A DNA stretch of 64,000 nucleotides from Mactromeris polynyma (lineage: Eukaryota; Mollusca; Bivalvia; Venerida; Mactridae). The notes under the pieces are model-generated. The model searched no databases and was not told where the DNA came from. It was given only the letters and a program-made list of their open reading frames with translations. A program made the position numbers and the translations under genes. This document shows, piece by piece, positions 38,901 through 49,113 of the stretch (position 1 is the stretch's first letter; each line of letters opens with the position of its first letter). The stretch is taken from the NCBI GenBank assembly GCA_032209605.1, contig JASFXZ010000016.1, forward strand, positions 15,190,001 through 15,254,000, written 5' to 3'.

Positions 38901-40814
38901 CCACACATTCATCTTGGGTAGCAGAGGAACCCTATATTGATTTTGGGGTCAAAGGTCACAGGTGGGCATAATGTTTATTTTGATTTTATTGTATATTCAG
39001 GACATGGTGACAAGTGTTTTGATGGTAACAGAGCCGGGTGTGTGGAGTTGTTGCCCACAATTCAACAAAGAGTCAAGCCACATTTTCATGTATTTGGTCA
39101 TATACACGAAGGCAAGTATATTTGTGAGCCCCGCATAAATAGGGGCAAATAGATTTTCCCGTTTCTCGGTCATTCAGTTTTTACAAACAGATCAATTTCT
39201 TTGTGTTATTCATTTAGTCTGTGTAGGAACTCTTAAAGTGTGTTGCAAACTAGTGATGGATAATCGGACAAATAATCGATTATTGGATTGGTTTGAAACT
39301 CATAGTTGATAATTGAATCGGATATAATCAAAATATTATTTTTTTTAGTCAAAGTGTTATGATGACAGTTAAGTTCATTTATACAAGTTTATTTATCTCT
39401 TTATTACTACATTTAACATCTATAGGGTTTTATATTACTCTTATATCCTAAGAATATTTAAAAAAAAATTATTTTCAATGTACAGATTAGTACTAGTGTG
39501 GATGTTAATAAAGATTTGATCTATCGCTTGAAGAAATAGACACAATTTAGATGACAAAAAAAGGGAAAATTTCCAATTATAATCGATTATTGTAGTTTAT
39601 AATTGATTGTCGTTGATGGTGGATGTCTAGCGACGATTTTTCGATCATTTTCGATAATCACCCCATCACTATTGCAAACATTTTTGAAAGTAATTTGAAG
39701 GTATTATGCCTAGAATAACAAAACCTCGTCATAAAATTTAAGAAATTATCTACCTTAGACTGTTGTACTTATTCAGTTGGGACAGAGTTGTTCCCCTTGA
39801 CTTAGTAAAAATGGCCTCGTGAAACATAATAGGTAATAGACTTGCATCTCATCAAAATCAGAAAAATTATTTTAACCATAATTTTAGAATTTATTCTTGG
39901 ATTAAATGCCTTATAAAGATAAAAACTCAGAATAACGGATAATTGAATATTGAACTAATTCATTGTTCATTCTTTGTTGACAAGGGCATGAAAAATTCAG
40001 TTTGCTGAAACATCTAAAGTTGTGTCTGTATGCTTAACAGTTCCACTTGTTGCTGAATTTCAAGCGTCATTTTGAAAAAAAATGGACTGGATTTTACCTT
40101 TTTATAGCTATAACCAGAATCCAAATAGTCAAAATGTGGCATTTTGGAAATTTCAGGAATCAAAGGGTCAACTCCAGGGTCAAAGGGTCAACTCCAGGGT
40201 CAAAAAGTCAACTCCAGGGTCAAAGGGTCAACTCCAGGGTCAAAGGGTCAACTCCAGAGTCAATTGGAACCCCAGCATTATTTGTTCATATTACTTACTT
40301 TTTTAAACATCTTCATGCTACCTAGCACATAAGGCCTTCACCAGAGCCCGCCAATGCAACGTGTCCCTCGCCCACGTCTGTACTTGACCCCCAGCTCCAA
40401 CTTTCCTCCCTCATCTCCTTCTCTACTGATCTCCTCCATGTTTGTATTGATCGGACACGTCTCCGCTTTCCTGTTGGGTCTATCTCATTGTAGCACCGGG
40501 GATGGCTGTTTTATTCATGGGGAGTACATGCCCTATCCATCACCATCATCTCTTTTTGATCTCGATCGAAAGATGGGTTTGTTTTTCATATACTTATTGA
40601 ATATTTTTCAGGTCATGGAATCACAACAGATGGACAAACACTTTTCATCAACGCATCTACCTGTACATTGAAATACCGACCTCAGAACCAACCAATTGTA
40701 TTTGACTATCCGGTACCCGAAGGTCACTCGAAGGAGGAACTATTGACAATCCTACCACAAAGAATTATCAGGCATTACCAAACGGGTGTGACTACAATAC
40801 ACAATTATACATAA
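32910..40814 (+). CDS. MPPED: Metallophosphoesterase domain protein, MPPED1/MPPED2 type, complete
   Basis: Seven exons with matching phases: 32910-33071, 34789-34975, 35657-35776, 36674-36794, 37732-37847, 39001-39111, 40612-40814, giving 339 residues. Calcineurin-like phosphoesterase motifs are CISDTHS (D76, H78), LLHAGDF (D99), IAGNHDLTF (GNHD 129-132), ITHGPPIGHG (H231) and VFGHIHEGHG (GHIH 268-271). The set should bind two metal ions and hydrolyse phosphodiester bonds, probably cyclic nucleotides as in the mammalian family. The N-terminal 50 residues are family-specific and lack a signal peptide, so the enzyme is likely cytoplasmic. Intron 6 uses a GC donor (GAAG|GCAAGT). The last codons and stop lie in the first unit of a 30-bp minisatellite. 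The insert between exons 4 and 5 is shorter than in vertebrate MPPED2. Confidence 0.93.
33321..33819. mobile_element. Foldback element in phosphoesterase intron 1
   Basis: Arms near CAGACGTTTCATCCCCAAG (left) and the inverted CTTGGGGGTGAAACGTCTG (right) enclose AT-rich sequence. The arms are made of repeated AAGACGTTTC(A/C)CCCC units. The flanks carry AACCCCTT on both sides (33313-33320 and 33820-33827), an 8-bp target duplication as made by hAT-type transposases. Non-coding. Confidence 0.7.
33841..34560 (+). mobile_element. TIR transposon derivative with a transposase-like N-terminus
   Basis: Inverted termini ACCTTATTTTCCCAAATTTGG and CCAAATTTGGGAAAATAAGGT bracket 720 bp. An ATG at 34095 opens MASSASASSSPPKKK, then a poly-A run and a frame change into a Lys/Arg-rich stretch, as in the start of a nuclear transposase. 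The rest of the protein is missing. It sits 20 bp after the foldback element in the same intron. Confidence 0.6.
34561..34788 (+). other. End of intron 1
   Basis: Intron sequence ending in the acceptor CATTCATTTAAG|GTTGAA. Confidence 0.5.
35400..35535. mobile_element. CRE-rich MITE family M1, half copy in intron 2
   Basis: Matches the right half of 8317-8555 (GGAGTAAATATTGTTTCCTG, AATGACGTCACTTACAGA, CAGCAGCGCTCA). Confidence 0.8.
35777..36429 (+). other. Intron 3, first part
   Basis: Contains a poly-C tract at 36001-36012; no gene. Confidence 0.5.
36430..36635 (+). repeat. Dispersed repeat D2, copy in intron 3
   Basis: Shares CAATAACTCAAGAA, CAAACTTGGTCCACACATTC, GGTAGCAGAGGAA and TTTTGGGGTCAAA with 38755-38973. 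It ends 38 bp before exon 4. Confidence 0.85.
36795..37349 (+). other. Intron 4, first part
   Basis: Nothing recognised. Confidence 0.4.
37350..37610 (+). repeat. tRNA-derived SINE in intron 4
   Basis: The head at 37355-37425 has box A-like GGCTGAGTGGTTAAGGCA and box B-like GGTTTGAATCA, typical of a Leu/Ser tRNA-derived promoter, followed by a non-tRNA body ending near 37610. Confidence 0.7.
38395..38575. mobile_element. Short TIR element (CAGTCRAACTTCG family)
   Basis: Termini ACAGTCAAACTTCGAT and ACGAGGTCCGACTGT are inverted; the centre has a TCGGATGATTCCGAG palindrome. Related sequences are at 42455-42650 and 47100-47255. Confidence 0.65.
38755..38973 (+). repeat. Dispersed repeat D2, copy in intron 5
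   Basis: Second copy of 36430-36635. It ends 27 bp before exon 6. Confidence 0.85.
39112..39789 (+). other. Intron 6, first part
   Basis: Contains AATAATCGATTATTGG- and TTATAATCGATTATTGTAG-like blocks related to the 85-bp repeat at 62485-62695; no gene. Confidence 0.45.
39790..40010 (+). repeat. Dispersed repeat, single-unit relative of 59080-59545
   Basis: Matches 59190-59375 with many substitutions and ends with one GACAAGGGCATGAAAAATTC unit, where the other locus has seven. Confidence 0.7.
40157..40265 (+). repeat. 20-bp tandem repeat, about 5.5 copies, in intron 6
   Basis: Unit CAAAGGGTCAACTCCAGGGT. Open frames across it in all three phases are artefacts of the repeat. Confidence 0.92.
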
Positions 40815-41555
40815 GTTACAACTACAATACACAATTATACATATGTTAAAATTACAATACACAATTATACATAAGTTACAACTATAATACACAGTTATAC
40901 ATAAGTTACACCTATGATACACAATTATTCATAAGTTACAACTACAATACACAATTATACATAAGTTACACCTACAATACACAATTATACATAAATAACA
41001 ACTACAATACACAATTATACATAAGTAACAACTACAATACACAATTATACATAAGTAACAACTACAATACACAATTATACATAAATAACAACTACAATAC
41101 ACAATTATACATAAGTAACAACTACAATACACAATTATACATAAATAACAACTACAATACACAATTATACATAAGTAACAACTACAATACACAATTATAC
41201 ATAAATAACAACTACAATACACAATTATACATAAATAACAACTACAATACACAATTATACATAAGTAACAACTACAATACACAATTATACATATGTTACA
41301 CCTACAATACACAATTATACATATGTTACACCTACAATACACAATTATACATATGTTACAACTACAATACACAATTATACATAAGTAACAACTACAATAC
41401 ACAATTATACATATGTTACAACTACAATACACAATTATACATAAGTAACAACTACAATACACAATTATACATATGTTACACCTACAATACACAATTATAC
41501 ATATGTTACACCTACAATACACAATTATACATAATGTACAACTACAATATACAAT
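40793..41555. repeat. 30-bp minisatellite, about 25 copies, overlapping the phosphoesterase stop
   Basis: Unit ACTACAATACACAATTATAC followed by ATAAGTTACA with a few variants, strictly 30-bp periodic. The first unit supplies the last eight codons (TTIHNYT and TAA) of the phosphoesterase gene. The 229-codon minus-strand frame across it is an artefact because 30 is a multiple of three. Confidence 0.95.
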
Positions 41556-41565
41556 TAGACATAAG

Positions 41566-42454
41566 TTATTGATTTCTATTGAAATTCGGTCGATTTTTTC
41601 ATCTAAATAATGATTCACTGTTTTTGCAAGGAAAATATCACTGAATATGTTTTTGAGTGGACATTATAATAGCTAATATTATTTTTGCCCCTTTTTGCCT
41701 TGAAAGGGTCGATAGTTTTACAATCGCAGAAAAATGATATTTTTTTGTAGAATAGTCATTAGGTTATTTATCAAAAATAATCAAGGTACTCAGTATTTTA
41801 AATTGTACTTTTTAACTGCTGAATTGTTCACTTACAGTAATAAAGAGCTAACCCGCCATTTTGTATTTTGAGAATCACCGCATTATGACAAACTGATCTG
41901 AAAAGATTATCAGATATTTGTAGTGTTAATACTGTAGTAAAACAGTGCTGTCAATAAGTTTTGGTTGGACTGGTCCAAACAGAAAGATGCCTGCCAGCAA
42001 GGGGGACAGGGGGGGGGGGGAGGTCGGTGGGGGGTCCAGGAAAAAAATAAATGCAACCTTCGCATATTCGAACTGGCCCAAATGCTATTAAATGCCATTG
42101 GCTGGCAGCTGGTTCTTGTTGACAACACTCGTAAGATACCTCTTATTTATATCGTTTATAATTTATGTTGTTTTGATGTCTTTCATACGTAGATTTGACA
42201 GTATTTAAATAGATCAAAAAATGAAAACTAAACTGGACTATCTTTGTGTATACTTTGTTTGCCTTTTAAATCTTGATCTACTTGCCTGTGATCAAAGTTT
42301 TATTCCATGTATCGAGTGTTTGGTGCAAATTTGTCGTAAAATGATCGTTCTCAAAATGTGAGTTGAAACAGCTTTGCACCAAAACTTCGAAAAAAATATT
42401 TATGTTTTTTTTTTTATTGAATTTCTATTGTTTTTTTTTGTTTATTAACATAAT
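41566..42454. other. Probable 3' UTR and downstream region of the phosphoesterase gene
   Basis: Contains AATAAA near 41840 as a candidate poly(A) signal and a poly-G tract near 42009-42020. No gene. Confidence 0.4.
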
Positions 42455-42650
42455 AAAATCAAACCTCATTTATTCGAAATATATATCGGGTCCCGATGTA
42501 TCTTCTGAGGCACATCAAATTGGAATGGGCTATTGGAAACTGTGTATTATTCAAAATAAAATTTCGGACCCGATTAGTTCGCATGAACGATGTCCAACTG
42601 TATATATAATTATATTGACAATTATGTATTTATGAATCGAGGGTTAAGTG
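42455..42650. mobile_element. Short TIR element related to 47100-47255
   Basis: Shares AATTGGAATGGGCTATTGGA and TTATTCGAAAT-type blocks with 47100-47255. Confidence 0.5.
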
Positions 42651-43300
42651 GAAGACTATTGTAACTCCTATGATTTGATATCTTTCAATAAACCCTCGAA
42701 GTTAAATCTCGGCACAATTATTGTAAGACAAGAAGTTTTCGCTGGTACAATATTTAGCATTTTTCATGACATGGACATTTACGTGGCTAGTAAATTTGCG
42801 GAGTTTCATCCCCTGTTGTACACCGAAAGGGCCAAATGTTTGGGGGTTGTTTATTTTCACTTAAAGCAGCATGACATGTTTTATGTAATTAAAACTATTA
42901 ATATTTTTGTTTGTGCAATATCTTACTCAGGTTTTAGGTGATAAGTGAACAGAAACTTTAATATCTATTATTATTAAATAACTATTAATTATTAGCCCTT
43001 AAACACAGCATTTGCCTCGTCCAATAATACAAAGGCCTCCTCTATAACAGTGCCAATATCTATATCACTTTTCGGCCCGGGGCCGCTAACTGATATTGAT
43101 ATTGGCCCGCATTTTAAAGAATTTGATTGGCTAATTAAACAGGGCCAAAAAATGATATGGATTCGCAGCTGGAAATTCGGAAACGGCAGCCATTTTATTT
43201 TAAAGTCAGTATTTAAACGTAATAATTTTTTTAATAAATTTAGTGTTTAAACTTTGAATCCTTTATTTATAAGTACATGAAGTTATTTAATAAAATTGTC

Positions 43301-43422
43301 AATAAATAAGTGATTTGACATTGGCCCTGTTATTTGTCCTCGGCACGAGGCCGAAGGCCGAGGGCCAATAAGACTGTCCCGAGGACAAATAACAGGGCCA
43401 ATATCGAATCACTTATTTATTA
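43301..43422. repeat. Near-perfect 122-bp hairpin
   Basis: AATAAATAAGTGATTTGACA-TTGGCCCTGTTATTTGTCC on the left pairs with its reverse complement on the right; the short loop carries CGAGGCCGAAGGCCGAGGG. It looks like a small foldback element; no RNA family recognised. Confidence 0.75.
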
Positions 43423-43639
43423 ACATATATTATTTTTCTCAATTTAAGAAAGTTTATCACATAAAACTCACGAAACATGTGGATTCTTTTAATACGTTTC
43501 ATTTAATAACGTTTGTGTTACATGTGTTTCCTTTGGTCTGACAAATATACTTGTTCTATATTTTTATATCTGACTGTATATCTTTTACTGTTGTTTTATT
43601 TCTACAAATGTATATCTACATATACAATAAAAAAGATTA

Positions 43640-44030
43640 GCAGAACTGGACTGTAGTGCTATCTTACCTCCAAAGTACAGTACAATCTCCCCTGAGTGTC
43701 CAGGTGGGTAGCTACCTGAACTCAAAATATACAGTTGCGTATAGTGCCGTTGTATTGACTGTGAACAGGTGAATGAACTTTCACGACCGATCCGTGCCAT
43801 GTCCGATGTAAGGCATCATACTTGGGACCTCAGATTTCAAAGTCTCATCTTGAAGACTTTTAGTACACTGAGTGGTGGAGCGGGGATCGAACCAGTGATC
43901 CCTGCATTAATTGTCTAGTGCATTACCACTGGACCACAGATCCGCCCTAATGACTTCACACCGATAGTATAAGTGGATGTATCCACTTGGGCAAAATGAG
44001 GTGTCTGGGAGGTGTTAATCCAGAGCTGCT
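43640..44030 (-). repeat. tRNA-derived SINE-like sequence, minus strand
   Basis: On the minus strand, GGCGGATCTGTGGTCCAGTG at 43945-43926 and GGTTCGATCCCCGCTCC near 43890-43874 look like box A and box B. The body continues to about 43640 with CCACCTGGACACTCAGG. Confidence 0.55.
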
Positions 44031-44509
44031 GTCTTTTACTTAGTCAATATTCAATTACAAGTTTTTGAATGGTTTGAATCAAATTATTTTTGACAGAATG
44101 TATATAGACAATAACGCAACACGTGCTTGATCGTAAATTACGCATTCCACAAATGCTCGCATTGTCTGCTGAGGGGTTTCTCACGTAGGGTCATATCTGT
44201 GTTAGTTTGTTTAAACATGGCAGGTGACTGATTATGGTCATTACATAGATATCATGTGATAGTGACATACTGCCTCAGGTATGGTATATGAATACTCTCT
44301 CTCTTTTGTGTTTTATCACTCAAACGACGACTCTGTACCAATAAGACACTAGTTTGCTGTGGTTTGTTTGGCAAATAATCTTTGATCTTTGCAGTTCGAG
44401 GACACATCGCATCATTTTCACACCTTAATTATACGGTGCCATATTGAATCATCGGCACACTTTCCTTAATTAGTAGCATGTGGTTAACCACGGACTGCTC
44501 ACATTACCT
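44031..44509. other. No supported gene
   Basis: Nothing recognised. Confidence 0.4.
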
Positions 44510-44830
44510 GCTCATTAGGCCAGACATTTCAGTTAATGTATTGTTACACAGGCTTCGCAGAACTTTGCACAGACCTTGGAAACTCCTTTAAAATGACTGA
44601 AACCTCCAGAAGCTGGTAAAGGTTCGCCACATTCAGGAGAAAATGTCTCCCCGCACAGACCCATTGGAAACAACATTCTACAAAACATTATGGACTGAGA
44701 AGATGCACCGGTAAACATGTATGGAAATGGAGGTGCAATGAATAGTCTGACCGACCATCTAAAACAACTATGGAGAATTTAAGGGACAATAAGGGAGAAA
44801 ACAAGCATCAGTTTCGATTTAAACGGAAAG
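44510..44830 (-). repeat. Dispersed repeat R3, inverted copy
   Basis: Resembles 30340-30620 and 53700-54040 (TCTCCCCGCACAGACCC, CAACTATGGAGAATTTAAGG). Confidence 0.65.
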
Positions 44831-45146
44831 TATACTATATGCGCATAATCACTTGAAACAGATGTCCTTTATAAGTCTTTTCAAGGTTGCGAACCAATCA
44901 TTGATGTCTGTGTTCATACATTAGAATGTGTCAGCATTTTAACATCAATGTAATTAAATAATTATTACATAGCAATTTAAATTAACTGAAATTATCGTTG
45001 ATTGTATCAGGTTAAATTTGTTTTTTATTTTACAAATTACCATGCAATGAATTTTCCGACACATGTCCGATAGTGAGTTTAGGATTCTGACTACAGTGAA
45101 AGTTCTCCAGAGTGAGCCTCTCTTCAAACATGAATCGCAGAAAGGA

Positions 45147-45424
45147 CCTATATTTTACATGAATGGAACAATTGTTTACATGAATGGAACTATATTTTAC
45201 ATAAATGGCACAATGGTTTACATGAATGGAACTATATTTTACATGAATGGAACTATATTTTACGGAACAATGTTTTACATGAATGGAACTATATTTTACA
45301 TGAATAGAACAATAGTTTACATGAATGGAACTATATTTTACATGAATGGAACTATATTTTACGGAACAATATTTTACATGAATGGAACTATATTTTACAT
45401 GAAGGAAACTATATTTTACATGAA
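45147..45424 (+). repeat. 21-bp minisatellite, about 13 copies
   Basis: Unit TTTACATGAATGGAACTATAT; because 21 is a multiple of three, the plus frame 45063-45461 reads as MNGTIFY heptads. No promoter, splice or domain support for a protein. Confidence 0.92.
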
Positions 45425-46023
45425 TATTCTATGGTTGGCAGCTCTGTATACTGTGAGCTGAAGCTCGCCCCTTGCCCACGAATCCATCATCGGAAAAGTA
45501 GTCCAATACTCCCACCTGTGGCACATTACGCCTCAAATGTAATACATGTAATACATGTAGTCACGTACACACATACGGTATTTATAACAAACCAAACGAA
45601 GTAAAAAAAAAGATTGACGACACTTGTAAGATCAAATACACGACGGTTGATCCACAATTTCGTCACTTGTCTAAAAACTGGTTCAGTACAGAAAATGAAT
45701 AAAAGAGAAAACTACATGTTAAAATTATCACGTCCTGATTCAGGCCAGACAGTTCGGCACGCAAGCCCAGGAAACCAAGTCATCTCATGTCGACTGGGGC
45801 ACCACCAGGTCGTGTGGCATCACAGACGGAGCAGTCATGGTCATGCAATAGATTGCCTCCCTAATGCCTTAGGCCATGGACCGCATCTAACATTGCCTCT
45901 ACGTACTTTCATGCATTGCGTCAAGACTGTTTCCAATAGTTCCAATGACGTTCAAGGTCAGTACGATCACTCTATGTCCCACATGTATTCACACATACCA
46001 ATCTAAGAACTAACAACTACAAA
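45425..46023. other. No supported gene; open frame 45614-46006
   Basis: A 130-codon frame with a His- and Ser-rich centre, no recognised domain and no splice context. It is probably spurious. Confidence 0.3.
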
Positions 46024-46262
46024 TGAGCGCTGCTTTAGTATTTCCAAACTCTTTTTTAATTGACGTCATTACAAGAAAACGCAACATGTGACGTCACTAT
46101 TTGCAAGCAGGAAACAATATTTACTCCATATGATCATTTCGTTTTCATATTGCCACATGGGGCAAATATCGCTTACTGTCAGTACATGGTGGCGTCACAT
46201 GTGACGTTTTATGGAAATGACGTCGCTTAAAGAAAAGGTTGGAAACTGTACAGCGGCGCTCA
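46024..46262. mobile_element. CRE-rich palindromic MITE (M1), full copy
   Basis: Begins TGAGCGCTGCTTTAGTATTT and ends CAGCGGCGCTCA. Contains TGACGTCA twice plus TGACGTCG and GGCGTCACATGTGACG. 239 bp, the same length as 8317-8555. Confidence 0.88.
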
Positions 46263-47099
46263 AATGACGTAAGCCACCACGGGAGCAATGTTTCCATTCT
46301 GTGATTGTGTGTCATTGTTCTGGTGAATAGTTCACCGGCGTAATGTGTATTTTAACACCACATGGCCGGGGGTTACCAATGAAGTTACGTGATTTTATTG
46401 CTTTACAGGTGAAAAGGTAACTGACGAGATATTGTATCAGTATACTTGACAGAGCAGATGAATGAAAAGTATAAACAACGTTACGTCGTGTAAGAATGCT
46501 TTCGGCGACGACGTTAATATAATTCGCTATAAGATATGTTTTATTTTAAGTCAGTCGTAAAGGCAGTATTGTAATGTACAATACAAGTCCTATGATAGTT
46601 TTTACTCGAATATGAAACCTTTGAAGAGCATGCGTACTACAAATGTGCCGCGAAGAGTCTGAGACACGGTCGATAATTTCAAAATGGTATGAGTTGTCGC
46701 CCTTTAAATACTATAAACAAATACCTATTCGATGTAAGCTTATGTGATATTTACATGTATTTAGTGCGTACTATCGCAATGTATATAGCATTCCAGTTCA
46801 CAGTTATAGCTACCAATAGAGCGAAACATATTGTGGTGGACCAGATTTTAATGGCTTTGATTCGAAATTAAACCATTCAACCTATCAATAGAACATTTTT
46901 CCAGCATATTGTATTGGTATTCCTGGATAACTTGGCATTGCAAGCATAATATTTAGCTTTGTTCAAAATGTACATGGACCGTAAGTAAGCGGTACTGGCC
47001 ACAATTCTATTGAATCATAAGAAGTCATTGCTGGGTGCGCATAAAGTGGGGTTATAATTCAAGAGTGCAAAACATTGCTTGCACTTGTTTGTAAACATG
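46263..47099. other. No supported gene
   Basis: Nothing beyond short frames. Confidence 0.4.
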
Positions 47100-47255
47100 T
47101 ACAGTCGGACCTCGTTTCTTCGACAAGCTTCTGTCCGAATACTTGGTATCATCCGAAATAAACTCATTGTCATTTATGCGCGTCGAATTGAAATGGGCTA
47201 TTCGATACCTCGTATATTATTCGAAATAAACTTTAGGTTCAATTTTTCTCCTACG
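47100..47255. mobile_element. Short TIR element (ACAGTCGGACCTCG family)
   Basis: Starts ACAGTCGGACCTCGTTTCTT; contains CGAATTGAAATGGGCTATTCGA and repeated TTCGAAATAAACT. Related to 38395-38575 and 42455-42650. Confidence 0.55.
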
Positions 47256-47317
47256 TTGATAATAGATTTTTAAACACATTTTCGTTACTTTAGCTGTGAC
47301 ATACTATGTACTTCAGC

Positions 47318-47545
47318 CGGCCCGGTTGACTCGGTAGGTAGGTAGGCTTGGCTTGGAAGTCCGGGTTCGATTCCCAGGCGGGCAGGTCATGTCCTTCTGT
47401 GGCATTTTGCAACAGTCATTTGGCCTCGACTTCTGATTATGTGGAGAAGTTATCAGCTGTATGCGGAAGGGCAAGTTAATACTAGTTGATAGTTAAATCC
47501 AGGGAGACTCACAGGTAAGGTTGACTGACCGCCCTACCTGACATG
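47318..47545 (+). repeat. tRNA-derived SINE (family S1)
   Basis: Head GCCCGGTTGACTCGGTAGG (box A) and GGGTTCGATTCCC (box B); body with GTCATGTCCTT and GGAAGGGCAAGTTAATACT shared with 60426-60640. Confidence 0.8.
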
Positions 47546-47829
47546 GACGTGGCCAGAGCTTGTGGGTTGTGTACGCAAACAATCTAGGGACTTGGGTGCA
47601 TGCATACCCGGAATATACACCGCTTTCTAGAACGTTCGTGGTGCAATTTAGTGATAATTTCACAAGCAACAGAGATTATTCAGAAATTATTGATATACCA
47701 ATGTGCATACAACGGTTTATTATAGTAATTTCGTGTTTTTTCTGTATGTGACATCCATGTGTACTCAACCGCGTATTTTGCGTACATGTAGCTACGCACC
47801 AGGCTGGCCATAAAAGTCTTTCCAAAATA

Positions 47830-48110
47830 AGTGAGCAAAACCCGGTTTTAAACTGGGTTTTATCCAGGTTAAACACGGTGGTATTGGCACCAGGTTAAAA
47901 GTGGGTCTTTTAGCTTACCGAGCAGGCTTTTTCTAGACAAAATATGGGTTTTCTAGAGAGAAAAAAACCTACAAAAAAACTACAAAAAACTTAGTGTTTT
48001 TTTTTCTGAGTTAAAAAACCCGCTTAAAACCCACTTCTTGATAAGTTTGTCTAAGCGGGTTTTAAAATGAGTAAAATCACTTCTAAGGAAAGTGACATTT
48101 TGGACGTTTT
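47830..48110. repeat. Complex inverted repeats
   Basis: AAACCCGGTTTTAAACTGGGTTTT and AACCCGCTTAAAACCCACTT ... AAGCGGGTTTTAAAATGAG form nested imperfect palindromes. No element ends identified. Confidence 0.5.
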
Positions 48111-49113
48111 ACCCAGATGCGTCTTTTCTAGACAACACAATACAACATTTCGTTGTCCTTTCTAAATGGTCTGTGTCATGACATGAAAAATTGCAGATTA
48201 AAATAACATCAACACAGCCGTGAGACGAGCGTTTATATGAAGTAATTAACTAACTGTCAAATTTTGCTATTGAGTCACCAGCCAGATACAGTTGCAAGAA
48301 AGGTGCGTTTGAGGTTAGTGTGTTTTAAGTTGGTGTCTAATTCAGTTTTTATTTCGGAATTGGTGACAAAATCACCAAGCCGGAAGTGACTGATCCTGCA
48401 AGAGCGTCTGGAATAACTACTCGCGCGCAATTCGCAACTCTTCATTATGAAGTCGGAATCTTCCAGTTGAAGTCTTTATTCGGAATAGCTCGCTTAATAT
48501 CATATTGTTTTACGTCATTTGAAGAAAATTTATTGAAATAATTTGGTCTAAGAATTAATTGAGTACTAAAGTGACTATGACAGTATAAAAGGGAAAAGTG
48601 TTTTAGTGCACAGGTGATGAAAAGTCTTACGTGTGAAATGAGAACTTTAACCCCACTTTTGATGCGTTTTTGTTTCAATAAATAACATGTACTGACTACG
48701 TGTAATTAAGAATTATATATACCGGTATATCTTTTGAAGACAATGACCTTTCTCCACGAACAATTGAGGATTACGTTAGCAAATCTGAGTAAGTAGAAGC
48801 GGAATTAAGCAACAGTGTGAACACATTGAGCATTCTAGGAACGTTGTTTTACACAGCAATAGAGGATTCATTTGCATTTTACGCGTGTTTGAAGGCGTGG
48901 TAATCCTACAAAATGTCAACATCTGTCGCAGAGAAAGGGATTAGGGGATTAAGCAAACATACAAAAACTAATGATTGTGATCTGTCGATTTTTCCTCGCG
49001 AGACAAAATATTCGGTAATATCAGACGGTAGTTGTAGCCGGGCAGAATGGCCTATGTGTTATATTTTGACAAATAAATGCTGTTGTCAAAAACAGATTAA
49101 ATTTACTTGGAAA
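48111..49113 (+). other. Upstream region of the metalloprotease gene
   Basis: The in-frame ATG at 48913 could give a longer N-terminus of 67 extra residues, but the signal peptide then lies inside, so 49114 is preferred as start. No clear core promoter motif seen. Confidence 0.4.

Noticed and set aside
40047..40332. Three overlapping plus frames rich in Gly, Ser and Gln
   Set aside because: By-product of the 20-bp repeat inside an intron.
40929..41618. 229-codon minus-strand open frame of CNICIIVYCR-type decapeptides
   Set aside because: Produced by the 30-bp minisatellite, whose period is a multiple of three; no start context or domain.
45614..46006. 130-codon plus frame
   Set aside because: No domain, no splice signals and unusual His-rich centre; not enough to call a gene.
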